From: DATKNA01 sp963755755
GTDB taxonomy: Bacteria > Actinomycetota > Actinomycetes > Actinomycetales > Kineosporiaceae
Assembly (NCBI GenBank): GCA_963755755.1
Contig: CAVWLJ010000011.1
Coordinates: forward strand, 186,001 to 250,000
Length of the DNA stretch: 64,000 nucleotides
Reading direction: 5' to 3'
Shown in pieces: positions 44,501 through 53,462 of the stretch. The notes below the pieces were generated by a model that was given only the letters and a program-made list of their open reading frames with translations, ran no database searches and was not told the DNA's origin. Each line of letters starts with the position of its first letter. Within the stretch, counting starts at the first letter, position 1. The translations under genes and the position numbers were made by a program.

Positions 44501-44527
44501 CGCACGAACACTGCGGGGAGGAGGACC

Positions 44528-45100
44528 GTGTCCACGACATCGCGGGGGCCTGACCAGGCCCTGATGGCCGACCTCAATCACGAGATCACCCGTCACGCCA
44601 GGTTGCTGCACGTCCTCAAGACCAGTATGGCCACGCTCGTCCCCGAGGGGCTCGACGCCGCCGCCTTCGGCCTCCTGATCACCCTGGTCAGGGGCGGCCC
44701 CCGGCGGCAGGGCGAGCTCGCGGGGACATGCATGCTCGATCCCTCGACCGTGAGCCGGTACGTGGCGCAGCTCGCCCGCGCCGGCTACGTCGAGCGCCGC
44801 CCCGATCCCGTCGACGGTCGCGCCGTGCACCTGGTCGCGTCCGACGCGGGCGAGCAGGTCGCGCACGAGATCGCCCGCCGCCGGCTGATGGTCATCAGCG
44901 AGGCGCTCAGCGGCTGGACGTCGGAGGACCTCGGTCAGTTCGTCGTGCTGATGCGACGGCTGAACGACGACCTCGACGCCTTCCGCCCCCACGTGATCGC
45001 GACGATCAGCGGGTCGCCGGCAACGGAGCCGGCCCCTCCGCAGGCGGACACACCCGACCGGCTCCCCGACCCACGCACCCCTGATCTGGAGAACGCATGA
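44528..45100 (+). CDS. MarR-family transcriptional regulator
   Basis: 190 residues, GTG with GGGGAGGAGGAC upstream. The winged helix is RRQGELAGTCMLDPSTVSRY, with wing VERRPDPVDGRAVHLV. N- and C-terminal helices form the dimer region (DLNHEITRHARLLHVL, TSEDLGQFVVLMRRLNDDL). It overlaps the following efflux gene by ATGA and so probably represses its own operon until a drug or phenolic ligand binds. The tail is Pro-rich. Confidence 0.92.
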   Translation: MSTTSRGPDQALMADLNHEITRHARLLHVLKTSMATLVPEGLDAAAFGLLITLVRGGPRRQGELAGTCMLDPSTVSRYVAQLARAGYVERRPDPVDGRAVHLVASDAGEQVAHEIARRRLMVISEALSGWTSEDLGQFVVLMRRLNDDLDAFRPHVIATISGSPATEPAPPQADTPDRLPDPRTPDLENA

Positions 45101-46872
45101 CCACCGCAACGCCCGCCGGCGCAAACGCCGGCGCGGTCGCGCAGGACGCACCGTCGTCCTTCACGCACCGGCAGATCGTCGTCATCCTGGCCGGCCTCAT
45201 GTCGGGCATGTTCCTGGCGGCGCTGGACCAGACGATCGTCTCGACCGCAATCCGCACGATCGCGGACGACCTCGACGGCCTGAGCATCCAGGCCTGGGCG
45301 ACGACCGCTTACCTCATCACCTCGACCATCGTCACGCCCCTGTACGGCAAGCTGAGCGACATCTATGGCCGCCGGCCGTTCTTCATCTTCGCGATCAGCG
45401 TCTTCGTCGTCGGCTCGTTGCTCTCCGGCGCCGCACAGTCGATGTACCAACTCGCTGCCGCACGCGCCTTCCAGGGCATCGGCGCCGGAGGTCTGTTCGC
45501 GCTCGCGCTGACGATCATCGGTGACATCGTGCCGCCGCGTGAGCGCGCCAAGTACCAGGGCTACTTCCTGGCCGTGTTCGGCACCTCGAGCGTCCTCGGC
45601 CCGGTGCTCGGCGGCCTCTTCGCGGGCGCCAACACGATCCTCGGCATCACCGGCTGGCGCTGGGTCTTCCTCATCAACGTGCCGATCGGCATCGCGTCGC
45701 TGCTGCTCGTCGTCCGCACGCTGCACCTGCCCCACAACCGCCGGGACCACCGGATCGACTACCCCGGTGCCCTCGCGCTGGTCGTCGGGTTGATCCCGAT
45801 CCTGATCATCGCCGAGCAGGGCCGGGACTGGGGCTGGACCAGCACGAGCGCGATCATCTGCTACGTCATCGGCCTCGTCGGCATCGTCGCGTTCGTCCTG
45901 GCGGAGCGGGCCTACGGTGACGAGGCGCTGCTGCCGCTGCGGCTGTTCCGCGGCCGCACCTTCGGCGTCGGCTCCGTACTCAACTTCGTCGTCGGTATGG
46001 GCATGTTCGGCGGCCTGGCCGCGGTGCCGCTCTACATGCAGATCGTCAAGGGCTACAGCCCCACGGTCGCAGGCCTGCTCCTGCTGCCGCTGGTCGTGGG
46101 CCTGATGAGCGGCACGATCACCTCGGGCCAGGTGATCGCGCGGACGGGTCGGTACATCTGGTTCCCCCGGATCGGCCTCGGCCTGCTCGTGGTCGCCATG
46201 GTGTTGCTGCACACGCTCGACGCCGGCACCTCGATCGGCGTCGTGGACGCCTACGCGTTCCTCTTCGGCCTGGGCCTGGGCATGAACATGCAGACCCTCG
46301 TGCTGGCGATCCAGAACGCCGTCCCGCCCCAGGACATGGGCGTCGCCACCTCGTCGGCGACGTTCTTCCGGCAGATGGGTGGCACGCTCGGCACTGCCGT
46401 CTTCCTGTCGGTGCTGTTCAACGCCGTCCCCGACAAGATCCGTGCGGCCATCGAGGGCGACTCCGCCTTCCAGTCGGCCGTCCGGTCGCCCGAGTTCGCC
46501 CAGCAGGCCAAGCAGCTGCAGGGCGGGGCGAGCCAGGCGCTGAACGACTCCTCGTTCATCAACAAGCTGCCCGACGTGCTGGCCCATCCGTTCAAGGTCG
46601 GCTTCGCGGACGCGGCGGACGTGGTCTTCCTGCTCGGTGCGTTCGTCGTCGCGGTGGCGTTCGTCATCGTCTGGTTCCTGCCGGAGGAGAAGCTCCGCAC
46701 CCAGTCGGGCATCGAGGCCCGTGAGGCGCAGGAGTTCGCCGCCGGTGCCGCGCTCGGCGACATGGCCGCCGGCGAGGCCGAGGAGGACGACGCGACCCCG
46801 GCCCACGCCGGTACCGCGTCCCGCTCCGAGGTCGTGGCTTCGCGTCCGGGGCCAGCCACAGCCACCGAGTAA
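45097..46872 (+). CDS. MFS multidrug efflux transporter (EmrB/QacA, DHA2)
   Basis: 591 residues with about 14 membrane segments. DHA2 signatures are FLAALDQTIVSTAIRTIADD (TM1), TPLYGKLSDIYGRRPFF (motif A) and FGTSSVLGPVLGGLFAG (motif C of drug antiporters). A long extracellular loop with QAKQLQGGASQALNDS precedes the last helix, and the C-terminus is acidic (AGEAEEDDATP). It is coupled to MarR by ATGA and ended by a hairpin at 46886-46922. Drug/H+ antiport at the inner membrane is likely. Confidence 0.92.
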   Translation: MTTATPAGANAGAVAQDAPSSFTHRQIVVILAGLMSGMFLAALDQTIVSTAIRTIADDLDGLSIQAWATTAYLITSTIVTPLYGKLSDIYGRRPFFIFAISVFVVGSLLSGAAQSMYQLAAARAFQGIGAGGLFALALTIIGDIVPPRERAKYQGYFLAVFGTSSVLGPVLGGLFAGANTILGITGWRWVFLINVPIGIASLLLVVRTLHLPHNRRDHRIDYPGALALVVGLIPILIIAEQGRDWGWTSTSAIICYVIGLVGIVAFVLAERAYGDEALLPLRLFRGRTFGVGSVLNFVVGMGMFGGLAAVPLYMQIVKGYSPTVAGLLLLPLVVGLMSGTITSGQVIARTGRYIWFPRIGLGLLVVAMVLLHTLDAGTSIGVVDAYAFLFGLGLGMNMQTLVLAIQNAVPPQDMGVATSSATFFRQMGGTLGTAVFLSVLFNAVPDKIRAAIEGDSAFQSAVRSPEFAQQAKQLQGGASQALNDSSFINKLPDVLAHPFKVGFADAADVVFLLGAFVVAVAFVIVWFLPEEKLRTQSGIEAREAQEFAAGAALGDMAAGEAEEDDATPAHAGTASRSEVVASRPGPATATE

Positions 46873-46885
46873 CCGCCTCTCCACC

Positions 46886-46922
46886 GCGAAGGCCGCCGTC
46901 CCCCAGGGGCGGCGGCCTTCGC
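46886..46922. terminator. Hairpin terminator between the MFS and beta-galactosidase genes
   Basis: GCGAAGGCCGCC (46886-46897) and GGCGGCCTTCGC (46911-46922) form a perfect 12-bp stem that can be extended inward by CCCC/GGGG pairs. It serves two convergent genes. Confidence 0.8.
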
Positions 46923-46936
46923 CGTGTCCGGGGGGA

Positions 46937-49900
46937 TCAGTCGGTCGGGGTGACGAGCGTGTACGACCAGCGGTACTCGCCGGGGTGCAGCAGGTAGTCC
47001 GCGAGAGTGTCCGGCCCGCAGGAGGCCGTGCCAAGCCCACGGTGTGCCGCGTCGATGTGGACGACGACCTCGTTCCGCGGCACCAGCTCGTCGCTGTGGG
47101 TGGCGGCGGCCAGATCCGACGCGTGGTACCGGGTCAGGCTCACCTGTCGCGGCTCGTCCAGGTGGACGACCAGCGCCTCGTCGTACCGCGCGACCGGCTG
47201 GGCGCGCCCGTCGACGACCTCGTCCCCGATCTCGAGTCGCCCCAGCGAGAACCACCGGACGCCGGAACGCCCGCCGCTCTCCTGCGGCCGGACGTAGGGC
47301 GTGAACAGCGTGTCGACCTCGAGGATGCGGTGCAGCGCGTCGGCGGACGCCCGCCGGTCGGGGTAGGTCTCGGTCGGGCCCCCGCCGAACAGCTGCGCGT
47401 GGCCCGTTGCGGGGCCCCCGCCGACCTCGAGGACGGTGCCGACCCGGGGGACGTCGTCCAGTTCCGGCGGTAGGACGGCGACCTCCTCGACGAGGACGCC
47501 GTCGCGCACCGGCGTCAGCGTCTGGACGTGCCGGACGACGTGACCGGCTCCGGTGACGACGTCGGCGGTGACGACCAGCGAGCCGTCCTTCTGGTCGGCG
47601 CCCACGAGGCGGCGCTCCAGCCGGTCGAGCCCGAGCGCGCTCCACCGGTCGGCGAACCCGCCGATCCGGTCGTTGTCCGTCGGTGCCCGCCAGAGGACGA
47701 GGCGGGGAGCGGCCGCGAGGCCGACTCCGGTGAGGAGCCCGTCGCCGTCCACCAGGTCGCCGGGATCGCGGTCCTCGCGGGCGACGCCGGCGCGGGTCAG
47801 CAGGTCCCGGCGCTCCCGGACGAGCGGGATGCCGAGGGAGGCGACGACGGCGCCGCGCTCGGCCCGTGGGGTGTCGCCGGCGGCCTCGACCTGGAGGACC
47901 AGGGTGGCCTCCGCGTCCTCCGGCGACTGCTCCCGGAACCGCTCGAGCAGCTCCGCCGGAACCTCGATCACCGTGCTCGCGCCTGCCGGCACCTGCGGCA
48001 GCGGCGAGGCGTGGGTCGCGCCGCCACGGCCGGGCTGCCCGCCGGATCCGTCGGCGTCGATCCGCCAGCGTGCGACCAGCCACGAGAGGTCGCGGACGTC
48101 CTGCCGGTTCTCGAGCCGGAAGCTGCCCGGCGTCCCGTCGACCGGCGCCAGCCGGACCGGTTCGGCCAGGGCCCGGTGCTCGAGCATCGCCGGCTTCGGC
48201 GTCCGGTCCGGGAACACCATGCCGTCGGCGACGAAGTTGCCGTCGTTGGGGACGTCGCCGAAGTCGCCGCCGTACGCCCAGCGGTGGCCCTCCGGCGGCA
48301 GTCCCCGGCGTCCGCCGGGCTCGGGAACCGCGCCGCCGGCCGGACGGCCGCTCTGCACGGACTGCAGGATGCCGTGGTCCCAGAACTCCCAGATGAAACC
48401 GCCCTGCAGCCCGGGCGTGGTCTCGAACGCGCGCCAATACTCGGCGAGCGTGCCGTTGCTGTTGCCCATCGCGTGCGAGTACTCGCACTGGATGAGCGGG
48501 TGCCGCTGCTTGCCCGAGCGGGCGTGGGCGACCATCGACTCGATCGTCGCGTACATCGGGCAGGTGATGTCGCTGGCCGTCTGGTCGCCCGTCCAGTCGA
48601 ACATGATCGCGCCCTCGTAGTGCAGCGGACGGGTCGGGTCGTAGCGGCGGAGCCACCCGGCGGCAGCGTCGTGGTTCGCGCCGTAACCGCTCTCGTTGCC
48701 GAGCGACCACAGGATCACCGACGGGTGGTTCTTGTCCCGCCGCACCATCCGCGAGACCCGGTCGACGAAGGCCGACAGGTACTCGGGCATGTCGGCGACG
48801 TGGTGGGCGTACGCGTGGCACTCGATGTCGGCCTCGTCGACGACGAACAGCCCCAACTCGTCCGCGGCGTCCAGCAGGGCCGGGTCGTTCGGGTAGTGCG
48901 ACGTCCGGACGGCGTTGAACCCGAACCGCTTCATGGTCAGCAGGTCCGCACGGAACCGCTCGGGCGCGATCGTCCGGCCGAAGCGGGGGTCGAAGTCGTG
49001 CCGGTTGACGCCGCGGATCATCACGCGGACGCCGTTGACGAGGAGGTCGCTGCCGACGACCTCGACCCGCCGGAAGCCGATCCGGTAGGTCGCCCGCTCG
49101 ACGGCGGCGCCGTCCGGATCGTGCAGGGTGACCTCGAGGTCGTAGAGGTGCGGCAGCTCCGCCGTCCACGGCGTGACGCCGGGCACCGTCGCCTCGAACC
49201 GCAGCCGGCCCATGCCGAGCGGTCTGCGGGCCTGCTCGATCGCCGCCCCGATCGCCGCCTCGGTCGGTTCGAGCTCGACGCCGGCGGCCCGCAAGTACTG
49301 GATGCGGCCGGCCTCGACGGCGGAGAACGACGATCGGGCCGGGGCCCCCGGGGAGTCGACCGGCGTGGACGGCGGCACCGGGACGGAGCCGTCGACCTCG
49401 GGACCGCCCGCGAGCCGGACCCGCACCGACCAGCCCTCGGGGACGTCGTTGCCCGGGGCACCGATCTGGACGTCGACCCGCAGGGATCCGGTCGCCGTCG
49501 CGCCCTCGAGCAGCGGCTCGACGACCGGTCCGTCGAGGCCGGCCGTGACGTGGACGTCGGCGAAGTGGATCGGCGCGGTGGCGTAGAGGAAGACCGGCCG
49601 CGTGACGCCGCCGTGCCACCACTGGTCCTGGTCCTCGACGAAGGTGGCGTCGGACCACTTGACCACGGTGAGCCGGACGACGTTGGTCCCGCCGGGGCGC
49701 ACGTGTTCGGTGACGTCGAACTCGCTCGCGAGGTGGGAGTCCTTGCCGATACCCACGTCGACGCCGTTGACCGCGGCGAGCAGCACGCTCTCGGCGGCGC
49801 CGACATGGAGGACGATCCGGCGGCCGGCCCAGGCCGCGGGCACCTCGACGTCCCGTTCGTGGACGCCGGTGGGATTGCGGTCCGTCGGCGCATAGGGCGG

Positions 49901-50191
49901 GCGACCGGGCCACGGCATCTGGACGTTCGTGTAGTGCGGCAGGTCGGCCAGGCCGTGGACGTCGTCGAACTGCTGCAGGGTCCACGCCCCCGGGACGGTG
50001 AGGGCCGTGGCGAGGTCCTCCGCCTCGAGTGCCTGCTCCGGAGTCGGGAACAGCTCGAACCGCCAGGTCCCCTCCAGGGGGAGCCGCTCGACGCCGAGAT
50101 CGCCCTCGCGGTGCGGGACGGCGTGCATGGGGAGCCGGTTCCACGAGGTGATCTCCGGAGCGGCCCAGGGACGGATCGGCGTCGTCGTCAC
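46937..50191 (-). CDS. lacZ: Beta-galactosidase, GH2 LacZ-type
   Basis: 1084 residues, close to the length of LacZ (about 1024) with the same five-domain layout. The sugar-binding domain starts VPGAWTLQQFDDVHGLADLP and TNVQMPWPGRPPYAP. The GH2 signatures are FGFNAVRTSHYPNDPALLDA and DKNHPSVILWSLGNESGYG, with acid/base Glu500; the nucleophile is Glu570 in IQCEYSHAMGNSNG. The C-terminal domain has LWRAPTDNDRIGGF and a final small domain. It hydrolyses terminal beta-galactosides in the cytoplasm. No permease or repressor lies beside it. Confidence 0.95.
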   Translation of the reverse strand: MTTTPIRPWAAPEITSWNRLPMHAVPHREGDLGVERLPLEGTWRFELFPTPEQALEAEDLATALTVPGAWTLQQFDDVHGLADLPHYTNVQMPWPGRPPYAPTDRNPTGVHERDVEVPAAWAGRRIVLHVGAAESVLLAAVNGVDVGIGKDSHLASEFDVTEHVRPGGTNVVRLTVVKWSDATFVEDQDQWWHGGVTRPVFLYATAPIHFADVHVTAGLDGPVVEPLLEGATATGSLRVDVQIGAPGNDVPEGWSVRVRLAGGPEVDGSVPVPPSTPVDSPGAPARSSFSAVEAGRIQYLRAAGVELEPTEAAIGAAIEQARRPLGMGRLRFEATVPGVTPWTAELPHLYDLEVTLHDPDGAAVERATYRIGFRRVEVVGSDLLVNGVRVMIRGVNRHDFDPRFGRTIAPERFRADLLTMKRFGFNAVRTSHYPNDPALLDAADELGLFVVDEADIECHAYAHHVADMPEYLSAFVDRVSRMVRRDKNHPSVILWSLGNESGYGANHDAAAGWLRRYDPTRPLHYEGAIMFDWTGDQTASDITCPMYATIESMVAHARSGKQRHPLIQCEYSHAMGNSNGTLAEYWRAFETTPGLQGGFIWEFWDHGILQSVQSGRPAGGAVPEPGGRRGLPPEGHRWAYGGDFGDVPNDGNFVADGMVFPDRTPKPAMLEHRALAEPVRLAPVDGTPGSFRLENRQDVRDLSWLVARWRIDADGSGGQPGRGGATHASPLPQVPAGASTVIEVPAELLERFREQSPEDAEATLVLQVEAAGDTPRAERGAVVASLGIPLVRERRDLLTRAGVAREDRDPGDLVDGDGLLTGVGLAAAPRLVLWRAPTDNDRIGGFADRWSALGLDRLERRLVGADQKDGSLVVTADVVTGAGHVVRHVQTLTPVRDGVLVEEVAVLPPELDDVPRVGTVLEVGGGPATGHAQLFGGGPTETYPDRRASADALHRILEVDTLFTPYVRPQESGGRSGVRWFSLGRLEIGDEVVDGRAQPVARYDEALVVHLDEPRQVSLTRYHASDLAAATHSDELVPRNEVVVHIDAAHRGLGTASCGPDTLADYLLHPGEYRWSYTLVTPTD

Positions 50192-50290
50192 GCCCCCTCC
50201 CTATCACCCCTCGCACGGGGAGCCCGTTCGGCGTGGCGCGCCCGGCGCGGCTGCACCGTAACCGCGTCGTGGTGTTCATCAGCCGCTCGG

Positions 50291-50539
50291 ATGACGCACA
50301 CTGGCAACGTGCCACGTCTCCCTCGCCCTCCGGGCCGCGTCCTGCCGACCAGTCCCTTCATCCGAGAGGAGCCGGTCCTGCCGTCGACCGCCGGCTTCGC
50401 CGTCGGCGACCGGGTGACCCTCGACAGCTGGGGTCTGGGCCGGGTGACCGAGGTCACGGAGGACTGGGTCGTCGTCGACTTCCGTGCCGCCGGCCTGCGC
50501 CGCATTCCGGCGGGGACGAAGGGCTTCTCCCTGCTCTGA
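50291..50539 (+). CDS. Small SH3/KOW-like hypothetical protein
   Basis: 82 residues from ATG 50291. The last 45 residues, FAVGDRVTLDSWGLGRVTEV followed by VVVDFRAAGLRRIPAGTKGF, look like a small beta-barrel of the type found in short actinobacterial proteins. The N-terminal 30 residues are irregular, so a later start (for example GTG at 50309) is possible. The function is unknown. It converges on the 2OG oxygenase gene. Confidence 0.6.
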   Translation: MTHTGNVPRLPRPPGRVLPTSPFIREEPVLPSTAGFAVGDRVTLDSWGLGRVTEVTEDWVVVDFRAAGLRRIPAGTKGFSLL

Positions 50540-50556
50540 CCTCGGCCCGCCCCTGA

Positions 50557-51568
50557 TCAGGGCGACGGGACGAGCAGGTCGGGATGCCACCGCTCCGCGA
50601 CGCGGGGGTGGCTGCGGACCCATCCGAGCAGGCACTTCTGCCCGTATTGCGCGAGGAGCGGGTTGTCGGGATCGTCCTCGACGCCGCGCGCCTCGGCCGC
50701 CAGCTCGGGCGGCAGCTGCAGCGGCTGGACGACGGCGTCCAGGCGGGGGTCGAGGAAGAACGGGATGCTGAAGCGTTCCTTCCCGGCCGGACTGACGACG
50801 CGGTGCCGGGTGGCCCGCAGGTAGCCCTGCGTGGCGACCTCGAGCAGCTCGCCGATGTTGACGACGAACGCCCCGGGCACGGGCCGGGCGTCGATCCAGC
50901 TGCCGTCGCCCGCCTCCACCTGCAGGCCGCCGAGGTCGTCCTGCAGGAGCAGGGCCAGCCACCCGTAGTCCTTGTGGGCGCCCACGCCCTGGGTCGACGC
51001 GACCTGCTCGCGGGCTGGGTACCGGACCACCTTGACGTGCGGGTAGGCCTCGTCGTCGAACCAGGCGTCGAAGTACGTCTCTCTCTGCCCGAGCGCCGCG
51101 GAGAGCGCGCGGAGCACCTCGCGGGACACGCGCTCGGCCTCCGCCAGCCAGCGCAGCACGGCCGGCCGGAGCGTGGGCGCCGCCGACGGCCACTGGTTCG
51201 GGCCGATCAGCCGCAGGTAGGGCTTGCCGGGCGGGACGTCGGGGAGCGCCTGCCGCTCGGGCCCGACGTCGATCTGCTCCCGCTGGTCGGCACTGCCTCC
51301 GGTGCGCTCGGTGCCCACCCGGCTGTAGCCGCGGAAGTGCGGCAGAGTGGACGTTCTCGATCTCGAGCCGCTGCTCCAGCGGCAGCGCGAAGAACTCCCG
51401 GGCTGCTCCCAGCACGCCCTCCGTCACCTGCGGAGCGATGCCGTGCCCGACGACGTAGAAGAAGCCCACGTCGTGCGCGGCGTGCCGCAGGTCGGCGAGG
51501 AACGCCTCGCGCTGATCCGGGTCGCGGAACCGGCTGATGTCGACCAGGGGCAGGCTCGGCTCGCTCAT
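50557..51568 (-). CDS. Isopenicillin N synthase-family 2OG-Fe(II) oxygenase, one frame break
   Basis: The N-terminal DIOX_N part reads MSEPSLPLVDISRFRDPDQR and HDVGFFYVVGHGIAPQVTEG. Removing one base near 51345 joins ENVHS to PHFRGYSRVGTERTGG. The jelly-roll core has the iron ligands in GAHKDYGWLALLLQDDLGG (His, Asp) and the distal His in RATRHRVVSP; RFSIPFF supplies the 2-oxoglutarate-binding Arg-x-Ser. Proteins of this set oxidise small molecules, and the substrate is unknown. The corrected length is about 336 residues. Confidence 0.85.
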
Positions 51569-51637
51569 CCCCTCATGCCACCCCTCGCCCCGTTCGGCCG
51601 CAACCGCCGGTTCGGATCCTGAGACGCGGTCAGGGCG

Positions 51638-53218
51638 TCACCAGGTGAGCGCCCACTTCGACCAGCTCAACGCCTCGTCGGCCCAGCCGAGGACGTCGAG
51701 GGTCGAGGTGATGTTCTGCGGAGGGTGCTGGACCAGCGTGTCCAGCCGCAGCAGCCGGGCGAAGTCGACGGTGACGGGATCGCTCCGCAGCCCGCCGTTG
51801 GGACCGTAGAACGGCACACCGGCCCGCCGCATGACCGTGATGATCTCCTGCGCCAGGATGCCGTACGCCACCGTCGTGGGGTGGACGCCGTCGAGGCTGA
51901 ACAGCCCTCCGGTGGCGCGGCCACCGTGCCCGTCGCCGGTGAGGAAGAGCGAGTCCGGCGGCGGGGTCAGGGTGCCCAGCGCCGGCGGCAGCGGGTACGG
52001 CGTCCACCACGGCGGCCGGGCGTTCGGGTCGGTGATGTACCGCCGGGAGGCCAGCCGGTCGAGCAGGCCGGCCGCGTCGAGCAGGTACCAGTCGCGGCCC
52101 TGGGTGCGCCCCTCGCGGACCGCGTCCTCGATCGTCTCGTTGTAGAGATCGATGGCGACGTCGACGGCTCGGGCCTCGCCGCCGGTGATGTGCTGGTCGT
52201 GGCCGGGGTCGAACTCCGCGTCCTTGACCCAGGGGCGCGCGTAGTACGGGAAGTAGGCCGAGCCGACGTCCTGCTTGCGGCCGACCCCCCGGGCGATCGG
52301 CGCGATGGTGACGTGCGGGATCGTGCACCAGACGACGTGTCGCGCGTCGATGGCCCGGACCTTCTCCACCACCTGGGCGAACTCCGCGGCGAAGTGCTCC
52401 GGGCGCCAGACGGTGTATGCGGCCTTGTCGGTGAGGTCGTCGTAGCCGGCGCCGCTCCAGGCCACGCGCAGGCCCGACACCGCGGAGAGCGCGTTGTTCG
52501 CGCCGAGGAAGACGACCAGCGTCTCGATCCCGGCGTCCGTGTCCGCGTCGTGCTCGTCACCGAGCCGGGCGGCGACGTCGAAGAGGGTCAGGTCGCGGTC
52601 CTGGGTCTGCGCCGGATAGACCCGCAGCGCCGCCCGCAGGTTGTTGTTCTGGACGACCTGGCTGAGCAGGTCGTCCTTCGGCGCTTCGATCCCCGCCAGG
52701 CAGCCCGCGTACGTGCGTGACAACGCGTCCCGCAGGTCCCAGCCGTAGACGGCCAGGTCGTGGACATACGCCGTCGGCGCGGGCGGGGCGGCGCCCGCCC
52801 CGCGCTCCCAGTAGTCCTCGACCTCGTCCATGAACCGGCGGCCCTCGAAGAGCGCCATCGGCAGCTCCCACCAGGAGAGCACCGTGCCGAAGCGGTCCTG
52901 GAGCCGGCGCAGCAGCAGCTCCACGTTGAGGGGCAGACCGCCCGGTCCGCCGTAGCGCGGGTAGCGGTAGGAGTCCAGCCACCCGAGCTCGTAGGCGATG
53001 ATCGCCGGGTACGAGAGCCCGGTGCCGTAGACGGCACCGCTCTGGAAGCCGTGGGTCAGCGAGTCACCGAGCGCGACGAGGCGGTGCGGCGGCGTCCCCC
53101 GCGCTTCGACGGCGACGTCGACCCCGAGGGTCGGATCCGGCACCGGTGCGCGTCCGGGCTCGCCCGCGCGGTCCTTGACGCTCTGCGGTGCCGTGTCCGG
53201 CAACGCGATCTCGGCCAT
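51638..53218 (-). CDS. SGNH/GDSL hydrolase family protein
   Basis: 526 residues. Block I HRLVALGDSLTHGFQSGAV gives the nucleophile Ser53. Block III VFLGANNALSAVSGLRV has the Asn of the oxyanion hole, and block V FSLDGVHPTTVAYGIL has the Asp/His pair. No signal peptide is seen. It is twice the size of simple SGNH esterases, with a large insert (HVVWCTIPHVTIAPIARGVG, TGGEARAVDVAIDLYNETIE). Esterase or lipase activity is likely; the substrate is unknown. It is divergent from the GT22-like gene. Confidence 0.85.
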   Translation of the reverse strand: MAEIALPDTAPQSVKDRAGEPGRAPVPDPTLGVDVAVEARGTPPHRLVALGDSLTHGFQSGAVYGTGLSYPAIIAYELGWLDSYRYPRYGGPGGLPLNVELLLRRLQDRFGTVLSWWELPMALFEGRRFMDEVEDYWERGAGAAPPAPTAYVHDLAVYGWDLRDALSRTYAGCLAGIEAPKDDLLSQVVQNNNLRAALRVYPAQTQDRDLTLFDVAARLGDEHDADTDAGIETLVVFLGANNALSAVSGLRVAWSGAGYDDLTDKAAYTVWRPEHFAAEFAQVVEKVRAIDARHVVWCTIPHVTIAPIARGVGRKQDVGSAYFPYYARPWVKDAEFDPGHDQHITGGEARAVDVAIDLYNETIEDAVREGRTQGRDWYLLDAAGLLDRLASRRYITDPNARPPWWTPYPLPPALGTLTPPPDSLFLTGDGHGGRATGGLFSLDGVHPTTVAYGILAQEIITVMRRAGVPFYGPNGGLRSDPVTVDFARLLRLDTLVQHPPQNITSTLDVLGWADEALSWSKWALTW

Positions 53219-53462
53219 CTGCCCCCCTGCGGGTGCTCGGGGCTCCGCGGAGCCGGATCCAGGGCACTCCCCACGAGGGGTGGGCGTCAAGGTCCCGGCG
53301 GCGACGCCGCCTCGGGCGTGTGCGCACGACGCTCCGCCTCGAGCCCGGCGCTTGGACCGGGTCGAGCCGGACAGCGGGACCGTGGGCCGGGGGGTCCCCT
53401 CCCGCACGGCGATGTCGCACGGTGCCGCGACGCCGGCGGGCGGTCCGTACGCTGTTCCGGTG

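Noticed and set aside
46251..50315. Minus-strand open frame of about 1350 codons over the beta-galactosidase and MFS genes
   Set aside because: It is a shifted frame of the GH2 gene continuing as antisense of the MFS gene. The GH2 frame has all the catalytic motifs; this one has none.
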